Assembly (NCBI RefSeq): GCF_003614925.1
Contig: NZ_QYLP01000014.1
Span: 62,001 to 126,000, forward strand
Length of the DNA: 64,000 nt
Direction: 5' to 3'
Source of the DNA: Arthrobacter celericrescens
GTDB taxonomy: Bacteria; Actinomycetota; Actinomycetes; Actinomycetales; Micrococcaceae
Below are positions 17,828 to 26,769 of this stretch, one piece after another. A program made the position numbers and the translations under genes. The notes below the pieces were generated by a model. That model made no database searches, was not told the DNA's origin, and saw only the letters and a program-made list of their open reading frames with translations. The first letter of the stretch is position 1, and every line of letters begins with the position of its first letter.

Positions 17828-19588
17828 ATGCAAGAGTCGAATTACAACGATCTCCGGAGTGCACGGTGGTTCGCCCCGCACGACCTGACCGGATTCGTGC
17901 ACCGCACCGCCATCCAGGCCGAGGGCTTCTCGCGCTTTGCCATCAAGGACAGGCCAGTGATTGGCATTGCCAATTCCTGGTCCGAACTTGTCAACTGCAA
18001 CATCCACTTCAAGCTCCTCGCAGATGCAGTGAAGCGCGGCGTCTTGATGGCCGGCGGTCTGCCGCTTGAATTCCCCACCATCTCCCTTGGCGAGAGCCTG
18101 ATGAAGCCCTCCGCCATGCAGTTCCGCAACCTCATGGCCATGGACGTGGAGGAATCCATCCGCGCCTACCCGTTGGACGCAATCGTTCTGCTCGGTGGCT
18201 GTGACAAGACTGTTCCCGCCCAGCTCATGGGTGCGGCCAGTGCCGACATCCCCACCATCATGCTCACAGGTGGCCCGCAGGAACCGGCCCACTTCCGTGG
18301 CAAGCAACTTGGGGTCGGCACGGACACGTGGAAGTACGCGGACGAACTGCGTGCCGGAAAGATCACACAGGCAGACTTTGACGAACTGGAGTCGGCTGCG
18401 AAGCCGTCCGCCGGTCACTGCAGTGAAATGGGCACTGCATCAACCATGACGTCCCTTGTCGAAGCCCTGGGCATGTGCCTGCCCGGAAGCGCCTCCATTC
18501 CCGCAGTGGATGCGCGTCGCGGACAAGCAGCGGAAGCCACCGGCCGCCGGGCGGTGGAGATGGCCTTGTCCCAGGGCCCCAAGCCGAGTGAGATTCTGAC
18601 CAAGGAAGCCTTCGACAACGCGATCACGCTGCTCATGGCCGTCGGCGGCTCCACCAACGCCGTGGTGCACCTCCTCGCCCTCGCCCGGCGAGTTGGCTAC
18701 GAATTGCCACTTGACCGCTTCCACGAGATCTCGCAGCGGACCCCGCGTATCGTCAATGTCCGCCCGTCGGGCGAATACCTCGTCCAGCAGCTCTTCCAGG
18801 CCGGCGGTGTCCCCACCGTCCTGAAGGCACTTGCGCCTCTCTTGAACAAGGACGCGATCACAGTCACCGGCGAATCACTCGAAAAGGGCTTCATCTCGGC
18901 ACCCGAGCCCGACGGCGTCGTCGTGAGTACGCTTGACGAGCCGTTTGACGCCTCCGGTGGCATCGCCGTCGTTCGCGGTTCCCTCGCGCCGAACGGCGCC
19001 GTAATCAAGCGCAGCGCAGCATCCAAGGATCTGTTGCAGCATAAGGGCTCCGCGATCGTGTTCGAGGACATCTACGACCTTGGCCGCAGGATTGACGACC
19101 CCGATCTGGATGTCACCGAGGACTCGGTGCTGGTGCTGCGCAACAGCGGCCCGGTCGGCGCGCCCGGCATGCCGGAGTGGGGGATGCTTCCCATCCCCGA
19201 AAAGCTCCTGCGCAGGGGCATCCGCGACGTCGTCCGGATTTCGGACGCCCGCATGAGCGGCACGGCGTTCGGCACAACGGTCTTGCATGTTTCGCCCGAG
19301 GCGGCGGTGGGCGGGCCGCTCGCGATCGTGCGCGACGGCGATCCGATCGTATTGGACGTCGAGAACCAGCGCCTTGACTTGGATATCCCCGCCGAAGAAA
19401 TCGAGAGCCGCCTCGCCGGGCTCAAGCTGCCCGAACCGAAATACCGCCGCGGGTACGGCCGGCTGTTCATCGACCATGTGAACCAGGCCCATGAGGGTTG
19501 CGACTTCGATTTCCTGAAAGGCCTGCCGGATGAGGAACCCCAGCGACTGCCCTACGGCCTGATGAGTGGCTGGCAGGGCGGCTGGTAA
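17828..19588 (+). CDS. IlvD/Edd family dehydratase (sugar-acid dehydratase type)
   Basis: A 586-residue Fe-S dehydratase. Candidate cluster or metal ligands are visible: Cys in ELVNCNIHF near residue 55, LLGGCDKTVPAQ near 125, and SAGHCSEMGTAST near 200. The C-terminus GWQGGW is typical of the arabonate/xylonate dehydratase branch rather than dihydroxyacid dehydratase. It removes water from a polyhydroxy acid to give a 2-keto-3-deoxy acid. The ATG at 17828 is used because AAGGAG lies 11 bases upstream; TTG 17819 sits too close to it. It sits between an SDR and a 2-hydroxyacid dehydrogenase, and is probably co-transcribed with both. Confidence 0.9.
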   Translation: MQESNYNDLRSARWFAPHDLTGFVHRTAIQAEGFSRFAIKDRPVIGIANSWSELVNCNIHFKLLADAVKRGVLMAGGLPLEFPTISLGESLMKPSAMQFRNLMAMDVEESIRAYPLDAIVLLGGCDKTVPAQLMGAASADIPTIMLTGGPQEPAHFRGKQLGVGTDTWKYADELRAGKITQADFDELESAAKPSAGHCSEMGTASTMTSLVEALGMCLPGSASIPAVDARRGQAAEATGRRAVEMALSQGPKPSEILTKEAFDNAITLLMAVGGSTNAVVHLLALARRVGYELPLDRFHEISQRTPRIVNVRPSGEYLVQQLFQAGGVPTVLKALAPLLNKDAITVTGESLEKGFISAPEPDGVVVSTLDEPFDASGGIAVVRGSLAPNGAVIKRSAASKDLLQHKGSAIVFEDIYDLGRRIDDPDLDVTEDSVLVLRNSGPVGAPGMPEWGMLPIPEKLLRRGIRDVVRISDARMSGTAFGTTVLHVSPEAAVGGPLAIVRDGDPIVLDVENQRLDLDIPAEEIESRLAGLKLPEPKYRRGYGRLFIDHVNQAHEGCDFDFLKGLPDEEPQRLPYGLMSGWQGGW

Positions 19589-19654
19589 ACGGCAGAACCG
19601 CATAACCACAAGATGTGAGGGGTCGTCCCCAAGATGGCCCCGGAAGGAAGAGAT

Positions 19655-20638
19655 GTGTCACGACCAAAAGTGATTGCGATTGTCCAGGAGGGCCGCCCGG
19701 TTCCTCCGGTTGAGCGGCTGGAAGCCGAAGCTGATGTCGTCGTTGTGCGGACGGCCGACGAATTCCGGGCCGCACAGCCCGGTGCCGAGATCCTGTTCCT
19801 GAACGACTTCCGGACCAAGCTCCTTCGGGACGTCGGCCCAGGCGAGTTGCGCTGGATCCACACGTCCAGCATCGGCGTGGACACCCTGCTGACCGAAGAA
19901 ATCGTCAACAGCGACATCGTGGTCAGCAACTCCCGTGGCGTCTGCGAACGGCCCATCGCGGAGTGGGTCCTCGGTGTGCTGTTGATGTTCACCAAGGACT
20001 TGCGTCGCACCATTGAGCTGCAGCGGGCGCGCACCTGGCAGCACCGCGAAACCGAGCCGCTGCTGGGCCGGAAGGTCCTCGTGGTGGGACCGGGCCCGGT
20101 GGGGCGTGAAACAGTGCTTCTCCTGCGTGCCGCGGGAATGGATGTGACTGTCGTGGGGCGGTCGGCCAGGGACGATGCACAGCTCGGTCCTATCTCCGGA
20201 TTCGATGACCTGGACGCGCTTCTTGGCGAAGCCGATGACGTTGTGCTGACGGTGCCCCTCACGGAGGAGACCCGCGGCTTGTTCAACGCGGCACGGTTCG
20301 ACAGGATGCGTCCGGGCGCCCGACTGGTCAATGTCGGCCGTGGCGCTGTAGTCGTGGAACAGGACCTGCTCGAGGCGATCGATACAGGACATCTGGGTGC
20401 GGCTGCGTTGGATGTCTTTGAAAACGAGCCGCTTCCAGCAGGGAACCCACTTTGGAGCCGAAACAACATTCTGGTGTCTCCCCATGCCTCCGGAGACCTG
20501 ATTGGCTGGCGCGGCCGCGTCGTTGAATGCTTCGCCCGCAACTTGCAGCGATGGAAAACCGGCGAACCTCTCAATGACGTGGTTGACCTCAAGAAACTCG
20601 GTGGAGCAGCGCCTTCGCTGGTGCCTGAAATGCCCTGA
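19655..20638 (+). CDS. D-2-hydroxyacid dehydrogenase (NAD-binding)
   Basis: A 327-residue protein of the D-isomer specific 2-hydroxyacid dehydrogenase family. The nucleotide fold has VVGPGPVGRE, and the active-site regions are VNVGRGAVV and the histidine in LVSPHASG. It interconverts 2-hydroxy and 2-keto acids. GTG 19655 follows GGAAGGAAG closely; ATG 19634 is an alternative seven codons earlier. It is the third gene of the SDR-dehydratase unit, so a 2-keto acid made by the dehydratase is a possible substrate. It is followed by an APC permease with its own regulatory box. Confidence 0.87.
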   Translation: MSRPKVIAIVQEGRPVPPVERLEAEADVVVVRTADEFRAAQPGAEILFLNDFRTKLLRDVGPGELRWIHTSSIGVDTLLTEEIVNSDIVVSNSRGVCERPIAEWVLGVLLMFTKDLRRTIELQRARTWQHRETEPLLGRKVLVVGPGPVGRETVLLLRAAGMDVTVVGRSARDDAQLGPISGFDDLDALLGEADDVVLTVPLTEETRGLFNAARFDRMRPGARLVNVGRGAVVVEQDLLEAIDTGHLGAAALDVFENEPLPAGNPLWSRNNILVSPHASGDLIGWRGRVVECFARNLQRWKTGEPLNDVVDLKKLGGAAPSLVPEMP

Positions 20639-20667
20639 AATCATCAGGATTTTCCTGTAGGAGCCGG

Positions 20668-20684
20668 TGTCTCAAGCTGGTACA
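20668..20684. promoter_or_regulatory. Palindromic box TGTCTCA-AGC-TGGTACA
   Basis: One mismatch to the local consensus. GATAGT at 20705-20710 resembles a -10 hexamer and would put the box centre near -41. The permease ATG is 63 bp downstream. Confidence 0.6.
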
Positions 20685-20746
20685 GTGCTCGCACGATCCC
20701 CGTCGATAGTGTGATTCAGCACTAGAACTTTCGTGACGAGGATTAC

Positions 20747-22204
20747 ATGTCAAGCACTACACGAGGTACGACGAAAACGCGGACCCAAACCCAGGAACAC
20801 AAGCTCAGCGGGAACATGGGAGTGGGCGAGCTCGTGATGAACGTGCTCGCCTTCTCCTCCCCGCTTACAACAGTTGCCGGCACGTTGCCTGTGATGCTGC
20901 TTTTCAGCGGACACACAGCCCCGGGCATCTACCTCCTGGTGACGCTGATGCTGCTCATCTTCTCGGTTGGTTTCGTCAGGATGAGCCGGAGCGTGGATGC
21001 GCCCGGGGGCTTCTACTCATTCGTCACCGCCGGCCTCGGAAAGCCGGCCGGCCTGGGCGGGGCGCTCCTGGCGCTCATCGGGTATGTCTTCATCGGCTTC
21101 TTCGCACCTTCCCTGTTCGCCTTGACCCTGCAAAGTTTTGTGGTCAACACGCTCAACGGCCCGGAGATCCCCTGGTACTGGTACGGGCTGGGCATCATCG
21201 CCATCAACACGGTTCTGGCGTATAACCGCATCGACCTCTCCGCGAAGGTACTGACAGTGGTCATGCTGCTCGAGTCGGCCGTCGTCGTGGTTTTCGATGT
21301 TGCGGCCTTCGCCTCCGGTGACATTTCGCAGGGTGTCGGATTCTCGATGCCGTGGATTACTGACGCAGGATTGGGCTTGGCGCTGCTGTTCGCGGTCGGA
21401 AACTTCTTCGGGTTCGAGGCCACCGTGATCTACCGGGACGAGGTCAAGAATCCTGACCGCACCATCCCCCGGGCAACGTACCTCGCAGTAGTTGGCATCG
21501 GGCTGTTCTATGCAGTCGCGGCGTGGGCCTACACGGCGTTCCTCGGAGCCGATAACGTTCAGGCGGAGGCCAAGTCCAACACGGTGAACCTGTTCAACGA
21601 CGGCGCAACGGCATTGGTCGGCAAGATCTTCGCCGATGTTGGAGTGGTCCTGCTTATCACCTCGATCCTGGCCTCAATGCTCTCGATCCAGAACATCGCC
21701 GCCAGGTACAGCTTCTCGCTCGCCGCCGACGGGGCGCTTCCGAGGGCGCTGGGCAAGGTCCACCCCCGCCACAAGTCACCGTACGTGTCGGCAGTGGCAG
21801 TTGGGCTGATCTGGGCGGTGGCTACTGTGGTCTTCACGGTGGTGGGTGTTGCGCCCGAAGCGCTGTACCCCATCGCCAGCGGCAGCGGCACTTTCTCTGT
21901 CCTGCTGCTGATGTTCATCACCAGTTTTGCCGTACTGGTCTACTTTGTCCGCCGCCGCAGCTTCGCCCCGGAGTCGGTGTGGAAGACAATTGTCGCGCCG
22001 ATCGTTAGTGTCATCTTCCTTGGCCTCATCACCTACCTTGCGATCGCTAACTATCCGGAACTCATTGGCGGTTCGACGGTTATGACAGCCATTTTTATGA
22101 CGTTCACTTTTGCTTTGTTCTTCGGCGGGATTGTTTATGCCTGCTTCCTGCGTTCAAAGCGCCCCGATGTCTATGCGCGCCTGGGCCGGCAAGAGATCGA
22201 CTAA
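20747..22204 (+). CDS. APC family permease
   Basis: A 485-residue membrane protein with about 12 hydrophobic segments and the signature FFGFEATVIYRDEVKNP then TIPRAT. This is strikingly like the permeases at 14090 and 32723, so the three are paralogues. GAGGA precedes the ATG. It lies between a 2-hydroxyacid dehydrogenase and an IolG-like dehydrogenase 42 bp downstream, and a palindromic box lies in its promoter. APC carriers usually move amino acids or amines; the cargo here is probably the substrate of the surrounding catabolic enzymes. Confidence 0.88.
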   Translation: MSSTTRGTTKTRTQTQEHKLSGNMGVGELVMNVLAFSSPLTTVAGTLPVMLLFSGHTAPGIYLLVTLMLLIFSVGFVRMSRSVDAPGGFYSFVTAGLGKPAGLGGALLALIGYVFIGFFAPSLFALTLQSFVVNTLNGPEIPWYWYGLGIIAINTVLAYNRIDLSAKVLTVVMLLESAVVVVFDVAAFASGDISQGVGFSMPWITDAGLGLALLFAVGNFFGFEATVIYRDEVKNPDRTIPRATYLAVVGIGLFYAVAAWAYTAFLGADNVQAEAKSNTVNLFNDGATALVGKIFADVGVVLLITSILASMLSIQNIAARYSFSLAADGALPRALGKVHPRHKSPYVSAVAVGLIWAVATVVFTVVGVAPEALYPIASGSGTFSVLLLMFITSFAVLVYFVRRRSFAPESVWKTIVAPIVSVIFLGLITYLAIANYPELIGGSTVMTAIFMTFTFALFFGGIVYACFLRSKRPDVYARLGRQEID

Positions 22205-22246
22205 GGGCCCCCTTTCAAACAAAACTTCGACATCTGGAGATCTGCA

Positions 22247-23257
22247 ATGACGCAACAGATCAGAGTTGGCCTGTTCGGAACCGGACGCATCGGTCAGGTG
22301 CACGCCATGAGCCTGGCGACGTTGGACGAAGCCACGCTTGCTTGGGTATGCGACCCGTTCATCGAAGGTGCGAAGCGGACAGCTGCTGAGTTCGGTGGCC
22401 GGGTGAGCGACGATCCCGAGGAAGTATTCGCCTCGGGGGAAGTCGATGCCGTCATCGTCGCTTCGCCAACGGCAACCCACGTGGGCCTCGTTGAGATGGC
22501 CATCGATTCCAATGTTCCCGTGCTCTGTGAGAAGCCAATTGACTTGGATATTGCCCGCGTCGATGCCCTCCGCGCGAAGGCGGCGGAGTCGGACGTGCCG
22601 ATTGCGTTGGGATTCAATAAACGCTTTGACAGGCACTTCGTGGAGTTGAAGCGTCGCGTGGCGGCTGACGAGATCGGTGCACTGGAGCAAATGGTGATCA
22701 TAAGCCGGGACCCTGGGGAGCCACCAGCCTCGTACCTTGCTGAGTCGGGCGGGATTTTCCGTGACATGACCATCCACGATCTGGATCTGGCACGCTACTT
22801 TGTTCCGGACATCGTCGAGGTATCGGCGCGCGGCGCCAACGTCTTCAGTGAGAACGTCCGGCAGGCCGGTGACTTTGACTCTGCAGTCGTCACGCTCCGC
22901 GGGGCCAACGATGAACTCGTGACAATCGTAAATTCTCGCCATGCCGCCTACGGCTACGATCAGCGCGTTGAGGCCTTCGGTTCCACAGGGTTGCTCCATG
23001 TGGGCAACAAGAACGACACTCTCGTTCGGCACTGGAGCGCCAGGGCCGTTGAATCGATCGGGCCATACCAGAACTTCTTCCTGGAGCGGTATGCGGAGGC
23101 ATACCGTCTCGAGGTGGCCGAATTCCTTCGGGCAGTCCGTGGCCTGCCGTCGCGGAGCCCGGGTTTTGAGGATGGCAGGGCGGCCCTCATCCTGGCGGAC
23201 GCCGCCGGGGAATCGGCCCGCACGGGTGCCGCGGTCGCCGTGGACCTGGTCTCCTAG
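22247..23257 (+). CDS. iolG: Inositol 2-dehydrogenase-like Gfo/Idh oxidoreductase
   Basis: A 336-residue dehydrogenase with the IolG/IdhA pattern along its length: GLFGTGRIGQVHA, lysine in CEKPIDLD, GFNKRFDRHF, SGGIFRDMTIHDLD (with the catalytic Asp and His typical of inositol dehydrogenases), NSRHAAYGYDQR and NFFLERYAEAY. IolG oxidises myo-inositol to 2-keto-myo-inositol with NAD. It follows the APC permease by 42 bp and precedes a ribose-type ABC importer by about 450 bp. The inositol or close-cyclitol assignment is strong by motif, but the later inositol enzymes are not in the window apart from the IolD-like protein. Confidence 0.82.
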   Translation: MTQQIRVGLFGTGRIGQVHAMSLATLDEATLAWVCDPFIEGAKRTAAEFGGRVSDDPEEVFASGEVDAVIVASPTATHVGLVEMAIDSNVPVLCEKPIDLDIARVDALRAKAAESDVPIALGFNKRFDRHFVELKRRVAADEIGALEQMVIISRDPGEPPASYLAESGGIFRDMTIHDLDLARYFVPDIVEVSARGANVFSENVRQAGDFDSAVVTLRGANDELVTIVNSRHAAYGYDQRVEAFGSTGLLHVGNKNDTLVRHWSARAVESIGPYQNFFLERYAEAYRLEVAEFLRAVRGLPSRSPGFEDGRAALILADAAGESARTGAAVAVDLVS

Positions 23258-23495
23258 GGGGCTGGATGGTGCCTGCCTGGGCCGTGTGACTTCTCGCCAT
23301 AGGCCCAGGCCAGGCTTTGTCGATATGCGGCATGAATTGGATCCTCATGATCGGGCAACGTCGCCTGTTTCATAAAGCCGACGGATAAAGTTTCGCCGCA
23401 CCCGGAAAACGCTGCTGGTGACCGCCGGGATCAGGCGGAATTCGTCAACAGAATTACAGTTGAGTTGGTCGCGGGACCTATTCTTCGGTCGTCGG

Positions 23496-23507
23496 TGAAA
23501 CGTTTCA
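23496..23507. promoter_or_regulatory. LacI-type operator TGAAACGTTTCA
   Basis: A perfect 12-bp palindrome of the form commonly bound by LacI-family sugar repressors, about 200 bp before the ABC ATPase gene. No LacI gene is present in the window. Confidence 0.55.
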
Positions 23508-23513
23508 TCTCCG

Positions 23514-23530
23514 TGTTCCATATTGGCACA
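23514..23530. promoter_or_regulatory. Degenerate palindromic box TGTTCCA-TAT-TGGCACA
   Basis: 12 of 14 arm positions match the local TGTCYCA-N3-TGRGACA consensus, with one mismatch in each arm. It lies seven bases after the LacI-type palindrome, suggesting dual control of the ABC operon. Confidence 0.45.
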
Positions 23531-23712
23531 GATGTCCCGATGTGACGTGGGTCAAAGTTTCTAGTAAGTGAAACAGTGTGGCGGAGGTCACGCAGGCGTT
23601 CTGGACTTCTTCGGATTTCCTGAAAACTGCAGAGCCAAACAGCGTCGTTTGATTGACCACCGCGCATGGCGTTTCACCGGTTCATTGCATGGCCCTATCA
23701 ATCGAGGATGAG

Positions 23713-24600
23713 ATGACCGACGCACCACCGGCGACCCCTCCACTGGTCGCACTCAAGGACATACACAAGACATTCGGGGCGGTATCCGCACTGCGCGGTG
23801 TCAGCATCGATGTCCAGCCCGGCGAAACCTTCGCCCTTCTGGGAGACAACGCCGCGGGCAAATCAACACTCATGAAAGTACTCACCGGCGTTTACCAGCC
23901 CGATCGCGGCTCAATTGAGCTGGACGGAAAGCGGACGGAGTTCCCCACACCGTCAGCTTCACGCGACCAAGGCGTCGAGATGGTCTATCAGGACTTTGCC
24001 TTGGCGGACAACCTTGACGTCCGGACCAACGTCTTCCTGGGACGCGAGCCGCAAAAGAATATCCTCGGCCCATTCCTGCGGATCATCGACCGAAAGAAGA
24101 TGGAGGCCGAAACCAAGCGGGTGCTCGAGCGATTGGATATCCCGATCAATCCCCGGCTCAAGGTCAAGCGCCTGTCAGGTGGTCAGCGGCAGGCTGTTGC
24201 GATTGGCCGTGCACTTGCCTTTGATGCACGCCTGATCATCATGGACGAGCCCACGGCGAACCTGTCGGTCGCGAAGGTGGACAAGCTCATCGAGGTGACC
24301 CAGCGGCTCAAGGACCTTGGTATCGCGGTCATCATCATCACGCACCGGCTGGACGAGGCTTTTGCGGTCGCCGACCGTTTCGCAGTGATGCGCCAGGGAC
24401 AGGTGGTCGGCCGCTTCCATGTGGGAGACGTAACCGAAGCCCAGGTGGCACACCTCATCTCCCACGGCACCTTGGACGACTACGTCGACCACGGGGACGG
24501 TATCCCCGCGGAGCGCCGCAGGATCGGGAGCACGTCATCCATCGATGTAGTCGACGCCATGGCCACACGCGGTACTACGACGGACGGGAGCGACTCGTGA
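23713..24600 (+). CDS. Sugar ABC transporter ATP-binding protein (single-domain, ribose family)
   Basis: A 295-residue ATPase with Walker A GDNAAGKST near residue 45, Q-loop VYQDFALAD, signature LSGGQRQAVAIGRAL, Walker B LIIMDEPTANLS and H-loop ITHRLDEA. It holds one nucleotide-binding domain, as in FrcA-type systems, not the doubled RbsA form, so it should work as a homodimer. The ATG at 23713 has GAGGA upstream; earlier in-frame starts are possible. Its stop overlaps the permease start by 4 bases (GTGA). It forms a complete importer with the next two genes and follows an IolG-like gene, so inositol or a cyclitol is a plausible cargo. Confidence 0.9.
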   Translation: MTDAPPATPPLVALKDIHKTFGAVSALRGVSIDVQPGETFALLGDNAAGKSTLMKVLTGVYQPDRGSIELDGKRTEFPTPSASRDQGVEMVYQDFALADNLDVRTNVFLGREPQKNILGPFLRIIDRKKMEAETKRVLERLDIPINPRLKVKRLSGGQRQAVAIGRALAFDARLIIMDEPTANLSVAKVDKLIEVTQRLKDLGIAVIIITHRLDEAFAVADRFAVMRQGQVVGRFHVGDVTEAQVAHLISHGTLDDYVDHGDGIPAERRRIGSTSSIDVVDAMATRGTTTDGSDS

Positions 24601-25595
24601 GCCTCACGACAGAGAACATCAAGGCCCTGCTGGGGCCGGCCGACCTGAAGCAAGGATCCGCCGCCACCAAGGTCAAGCGATTCGTGGGCGACTACGGGAT
24701 TCTCATCTTCTTCGCACTCATCGTCGTTTTCCTGGCTGTTGCTGCCCCCAACTTCCTTACCCTGAACAACCTGGTCAACGTCGTCCGGCAGTCATCGATC
24801 ATCGGATTGATTGCCTTGGGAATGACGTTCATCATGATCACGGCCGGCATCGATCTCTCGGTCGGGTCCGTAGTCGGCCTGGCGGGCATGACCTTCGCCT
24901 TGCTCGCCCCAGCCAGCGGGGGCGCTTTCTGGCTGCCGCTGATAGTCGGTCTCGGAGTAGGCCTGCTGGTGGGTTTCCTCAGCGCCGCGATGGTGGTCTG
25001 GGGAGGGATCCTGCCGTTCCTTGCAACATTGGCGACCATGGCCATCGCCCGCACGGCGGCACTGGTGATCACAGACGGGCAGGTCGTCTCCGGGCTGAGT
25101 GGGCCGGCTGAATGGCTCGGCTCCGGGTTCGTCGGACCCATTCCGGTGCCGGTCATTATCTTCCTCCTGGCCGCACTGCTGTGTGAGTTTGTGCTGAGCC
25201 GCACCAAGTTCGGCTCGCACGTCTATGCCGTGGGTGGCAACGAAGAATCCGCCAAGAAAGTGGGCATCTCCACTGGCCGGGTGCTCTTCATGGTTTACCT
25301 CATCGGTGGGGTCACCGCAGCATTGGGAGGTCTCGTACTGACTGCCCGCCTGGATGGCGCGGCCCCGGTAGCCGGCACCGGCTACGAGCTGCAGGTGATT
25401 GCGGCAGTCGTGATTGGTGGAACGAGCCTCTTCGGGGGCGTAGGCACCATCCGGGGAACGGTCATCGGGGTGCTCCTGCTGGGCGTCGTGATGAATGGCA
25501 TGAACCTTATGGGCGTCTCCTCCTACTACCAGCAAGGCGTCCAGGGCATCATCCTCGTGCTCGCCGTCCTGCTGAACCGCTGGAAGTCCGACTGA
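24597..25595 (+). CDS. Sugar ABC transporter permease (RbsC family)
   Basis: A 332-residue inner-membrane permease with about eight to ten hydrophobic segments. RbsC-type motifs include GMTFIMITAGIDLSVGS, the EAA-like loop VGGNEESAKKVGIS, and VIGGTSLFGGVGTIRGT. The GTG start overlaps the ATPase stop, indicating translational coupling. It should form the homodimeric channel of the importer together with the ATPase and the lipoprotein gene 68 bp downstream. Confidence 0.92.
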   Translation: MSLTTENIKALLGPADLKQGSAATKVKRFVGDYGILIFFALIVVFLAVAAPNFLTLNNLVNVVRQSSIIGLIALGMTFIMITAGIDLSVGSVVGLAGMTFALLAPASGGAFWLPLIVGLGVGLLVGFLSAAMVVWGGILPFLATLATMAIARTAALVITDGQVVSGLSGPAEWLGSGFVGPIPVPVIIFLLAALLCEFVLSRTKFGSHVYAVGGNEESAKKVGISTGRVLFMVYLIGGVTAALGGLVLTARLDGAAPVAGTGYELQVIAAVVIGGTSLFGGVGTIRGTVIGVLLLGVVMNGMNLMGVSSYYQQGVQGIILVLAVLLNRWKSD

Positions 25596-25663
25596 CCTCC
25601 GGTTCACCAACCACAAATCAAACAATCTCCTCGCGCACAGACAAACCATCGAAAGGAAAAACC

Positions 25664-26647
25664 ATGGGAATGCGACGTAAGATCGCGGCCGCGGTCGCAA
25701 TGCTGGCGGCGGGTGCACTCACCCTGACCGGGTGTGCCGGCGGCAGCAACGCAAGCAATACTGGCGCAAGCAATACCGGAGCGGCAGGCAAGACCTACAA
25801 CATCGGCGTTGTGGTCCTCGACCTGCAGGACCCGGACCTCGCCCACATGACCGATGCCATGAAGAAGACCGCCGACGAAAAGGGCGTAAAGCTCAACATC
25901 ACCGACTCCAAGAAGGACGTCGGCAGCGAACTCAACCAGGTGGAGGACTTGCTCACCCGCCAGGTGGACGCGGTGATCATGCAGCCTTTGGACGGCGAGG
26001 CCAGCCAGAATGCGGCAAAGCGGGTCATTGCCGCCAATATTCCGCTCTTCATTCTGTCGACTGAATTCGCGGAGGGTTCGAACGTCGGCTACAAGAGCTA
26101 CATCGGTGTGGATGACACGGTGGCCGGCGAGATGCAGGCCGAGTACCTCAACAAGCTGCTTCCCAACGGTGGCAACATCGTCTTCGCGGCCGGCATCTAC
26201 GGTGCATCCTGGACCGACCGCCGCAAGTCGGGCTTCGACAAGACAATCAACAAGAACTTCAAGATTGTTGCTGAGTTCCAGGCGAAGGGCAGTCGGGACG
26301 ACGCCAAGCGCAACATGGAGGACACCCTTCAGCGCTTCCCGTCCGGGAAGATTGACGCCGTGGTGGCCAACAATGACGAGATGGCGATCGGCGCGGCTTC
26401 GGCCATCGCGGATGCGGGCCGCACTGCCGAGTTCAAGGCAGTGGTTGGCGTCGACGGTACGGACCCTGCCCTGCAGGACATCAAGGCCGGGACGATGACC
26501 GCAACGGTGCGCCAGGATTCAGCGGGTCAAGGCGTAAAGGCAGTCGAGGTTGTCACCGACTTCCTCAAGGGTGGGAATGTGGAGAACCGCTACACCCTGC
26601 CGTTCACGCTCATCACGAAGGACAACTTGTCCGATTTCCTGAAGTAG
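25664..26647 (+). CDS. Sugar ABC transporter substrate-binding lipoprotein
   Basis: A 327-residue periplasmic-binding-protein-like lipoprotein. The N-terminus is a signal peptide ending in LTLTGC with the lipid-attached Cys at residue 24, then a short Ser/Asn/Gly linker. The body matches the RbsB/IbpA-type fold: NIGVVVLDLQDPDLAHM, DAVIMQPLDGEASQNA, NNDEMAIGAASAI and VVGVDGTDPALQDI. An AAAGGAAAA site precedes the ATG. It captures the sugar or cyclitol for the importer and is closed by a strong terminator. The ligand is inferred from neighbours only. Confidence 0.92.
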   Translation: MGMRRKIAAAVAMLAAGALTLTGCAGGSNASNTGASNTGAAGKTYNIGVVVLDLQDPDLAHMTDAMKKTADEKGVKLNITDSKKDVGSELNQVEDLLTRQVDAVIMQPLDGEASQNAAKRVIAANIPLFILSTEFAEGSNVGYKSYIGVDDTVAGEMQAEYLNKLLPNGGNIVFAAGIYGASWTDRRKSGFDKTINKNFKIVAEFQAKGSRDDAKRNMEDTLQRFPSGKIDAVVANNDEMAIGAASAIADAGRTAEFKAVVGVDGTDPALQDIKAGTMTATVRQDSAGQGVKAVEVVTDFLKGGNVENRYTLPFTLITKDNLSDFLK

Positions 26648-26662
26648 CCAGCGTCCAAGGCG

Positions 26663-26703
26663 ACGGGCACGGCGGATCCATCCGCCGTGCCCGTTCCTTT
26701 TTG
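26663..26703 (+). terminator. Rho-independent terminator of ABC operon
   Basis: ACGGGCACGGCGGAT (26663-26677) pairs with ATCCGCCGTGCCCGT (26680-26694) around a CC loop, followed by the T-rich run TCCTTTTTT. Confidence 0.93.
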
Positions 26704-26718
26704 GCACACTGCGGCAGC

Positions 26719-26735
26719 TGTCCCGCCTGCCTACA
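26719..26735. promoter_or_regulatory. Possible degenerate box TGTCCCG-CCT-GCCTACA
   Basis: The left arm matches 6 of 7 consensus positions and the right arm only 3 of 7, though the outer TGT/ACA are kept. It lies 35 bp before the FAD/Fe-S oxidase start, nearer than other boxes, so a weak call. Confidence 0.2.
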
Positions 26736-26769
26736 CTCACGTGGGACCAACGAAATGGAGAACGCAAGC

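Larger units (their letters stand above)
23258..23712. other. Intergenic region with operators before ABC transporter
   Basis: This 455-bp stretch has no convincing gene. It contains a LacI-type palindrome at 23496-23507, a degenerate 7-3-7 box at 23514-23530, and repeated GTTTC/GAAAC half-sites near 23558-23577. It is most likely the control region of the sugar ABC operon. Confidence 0.6.
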
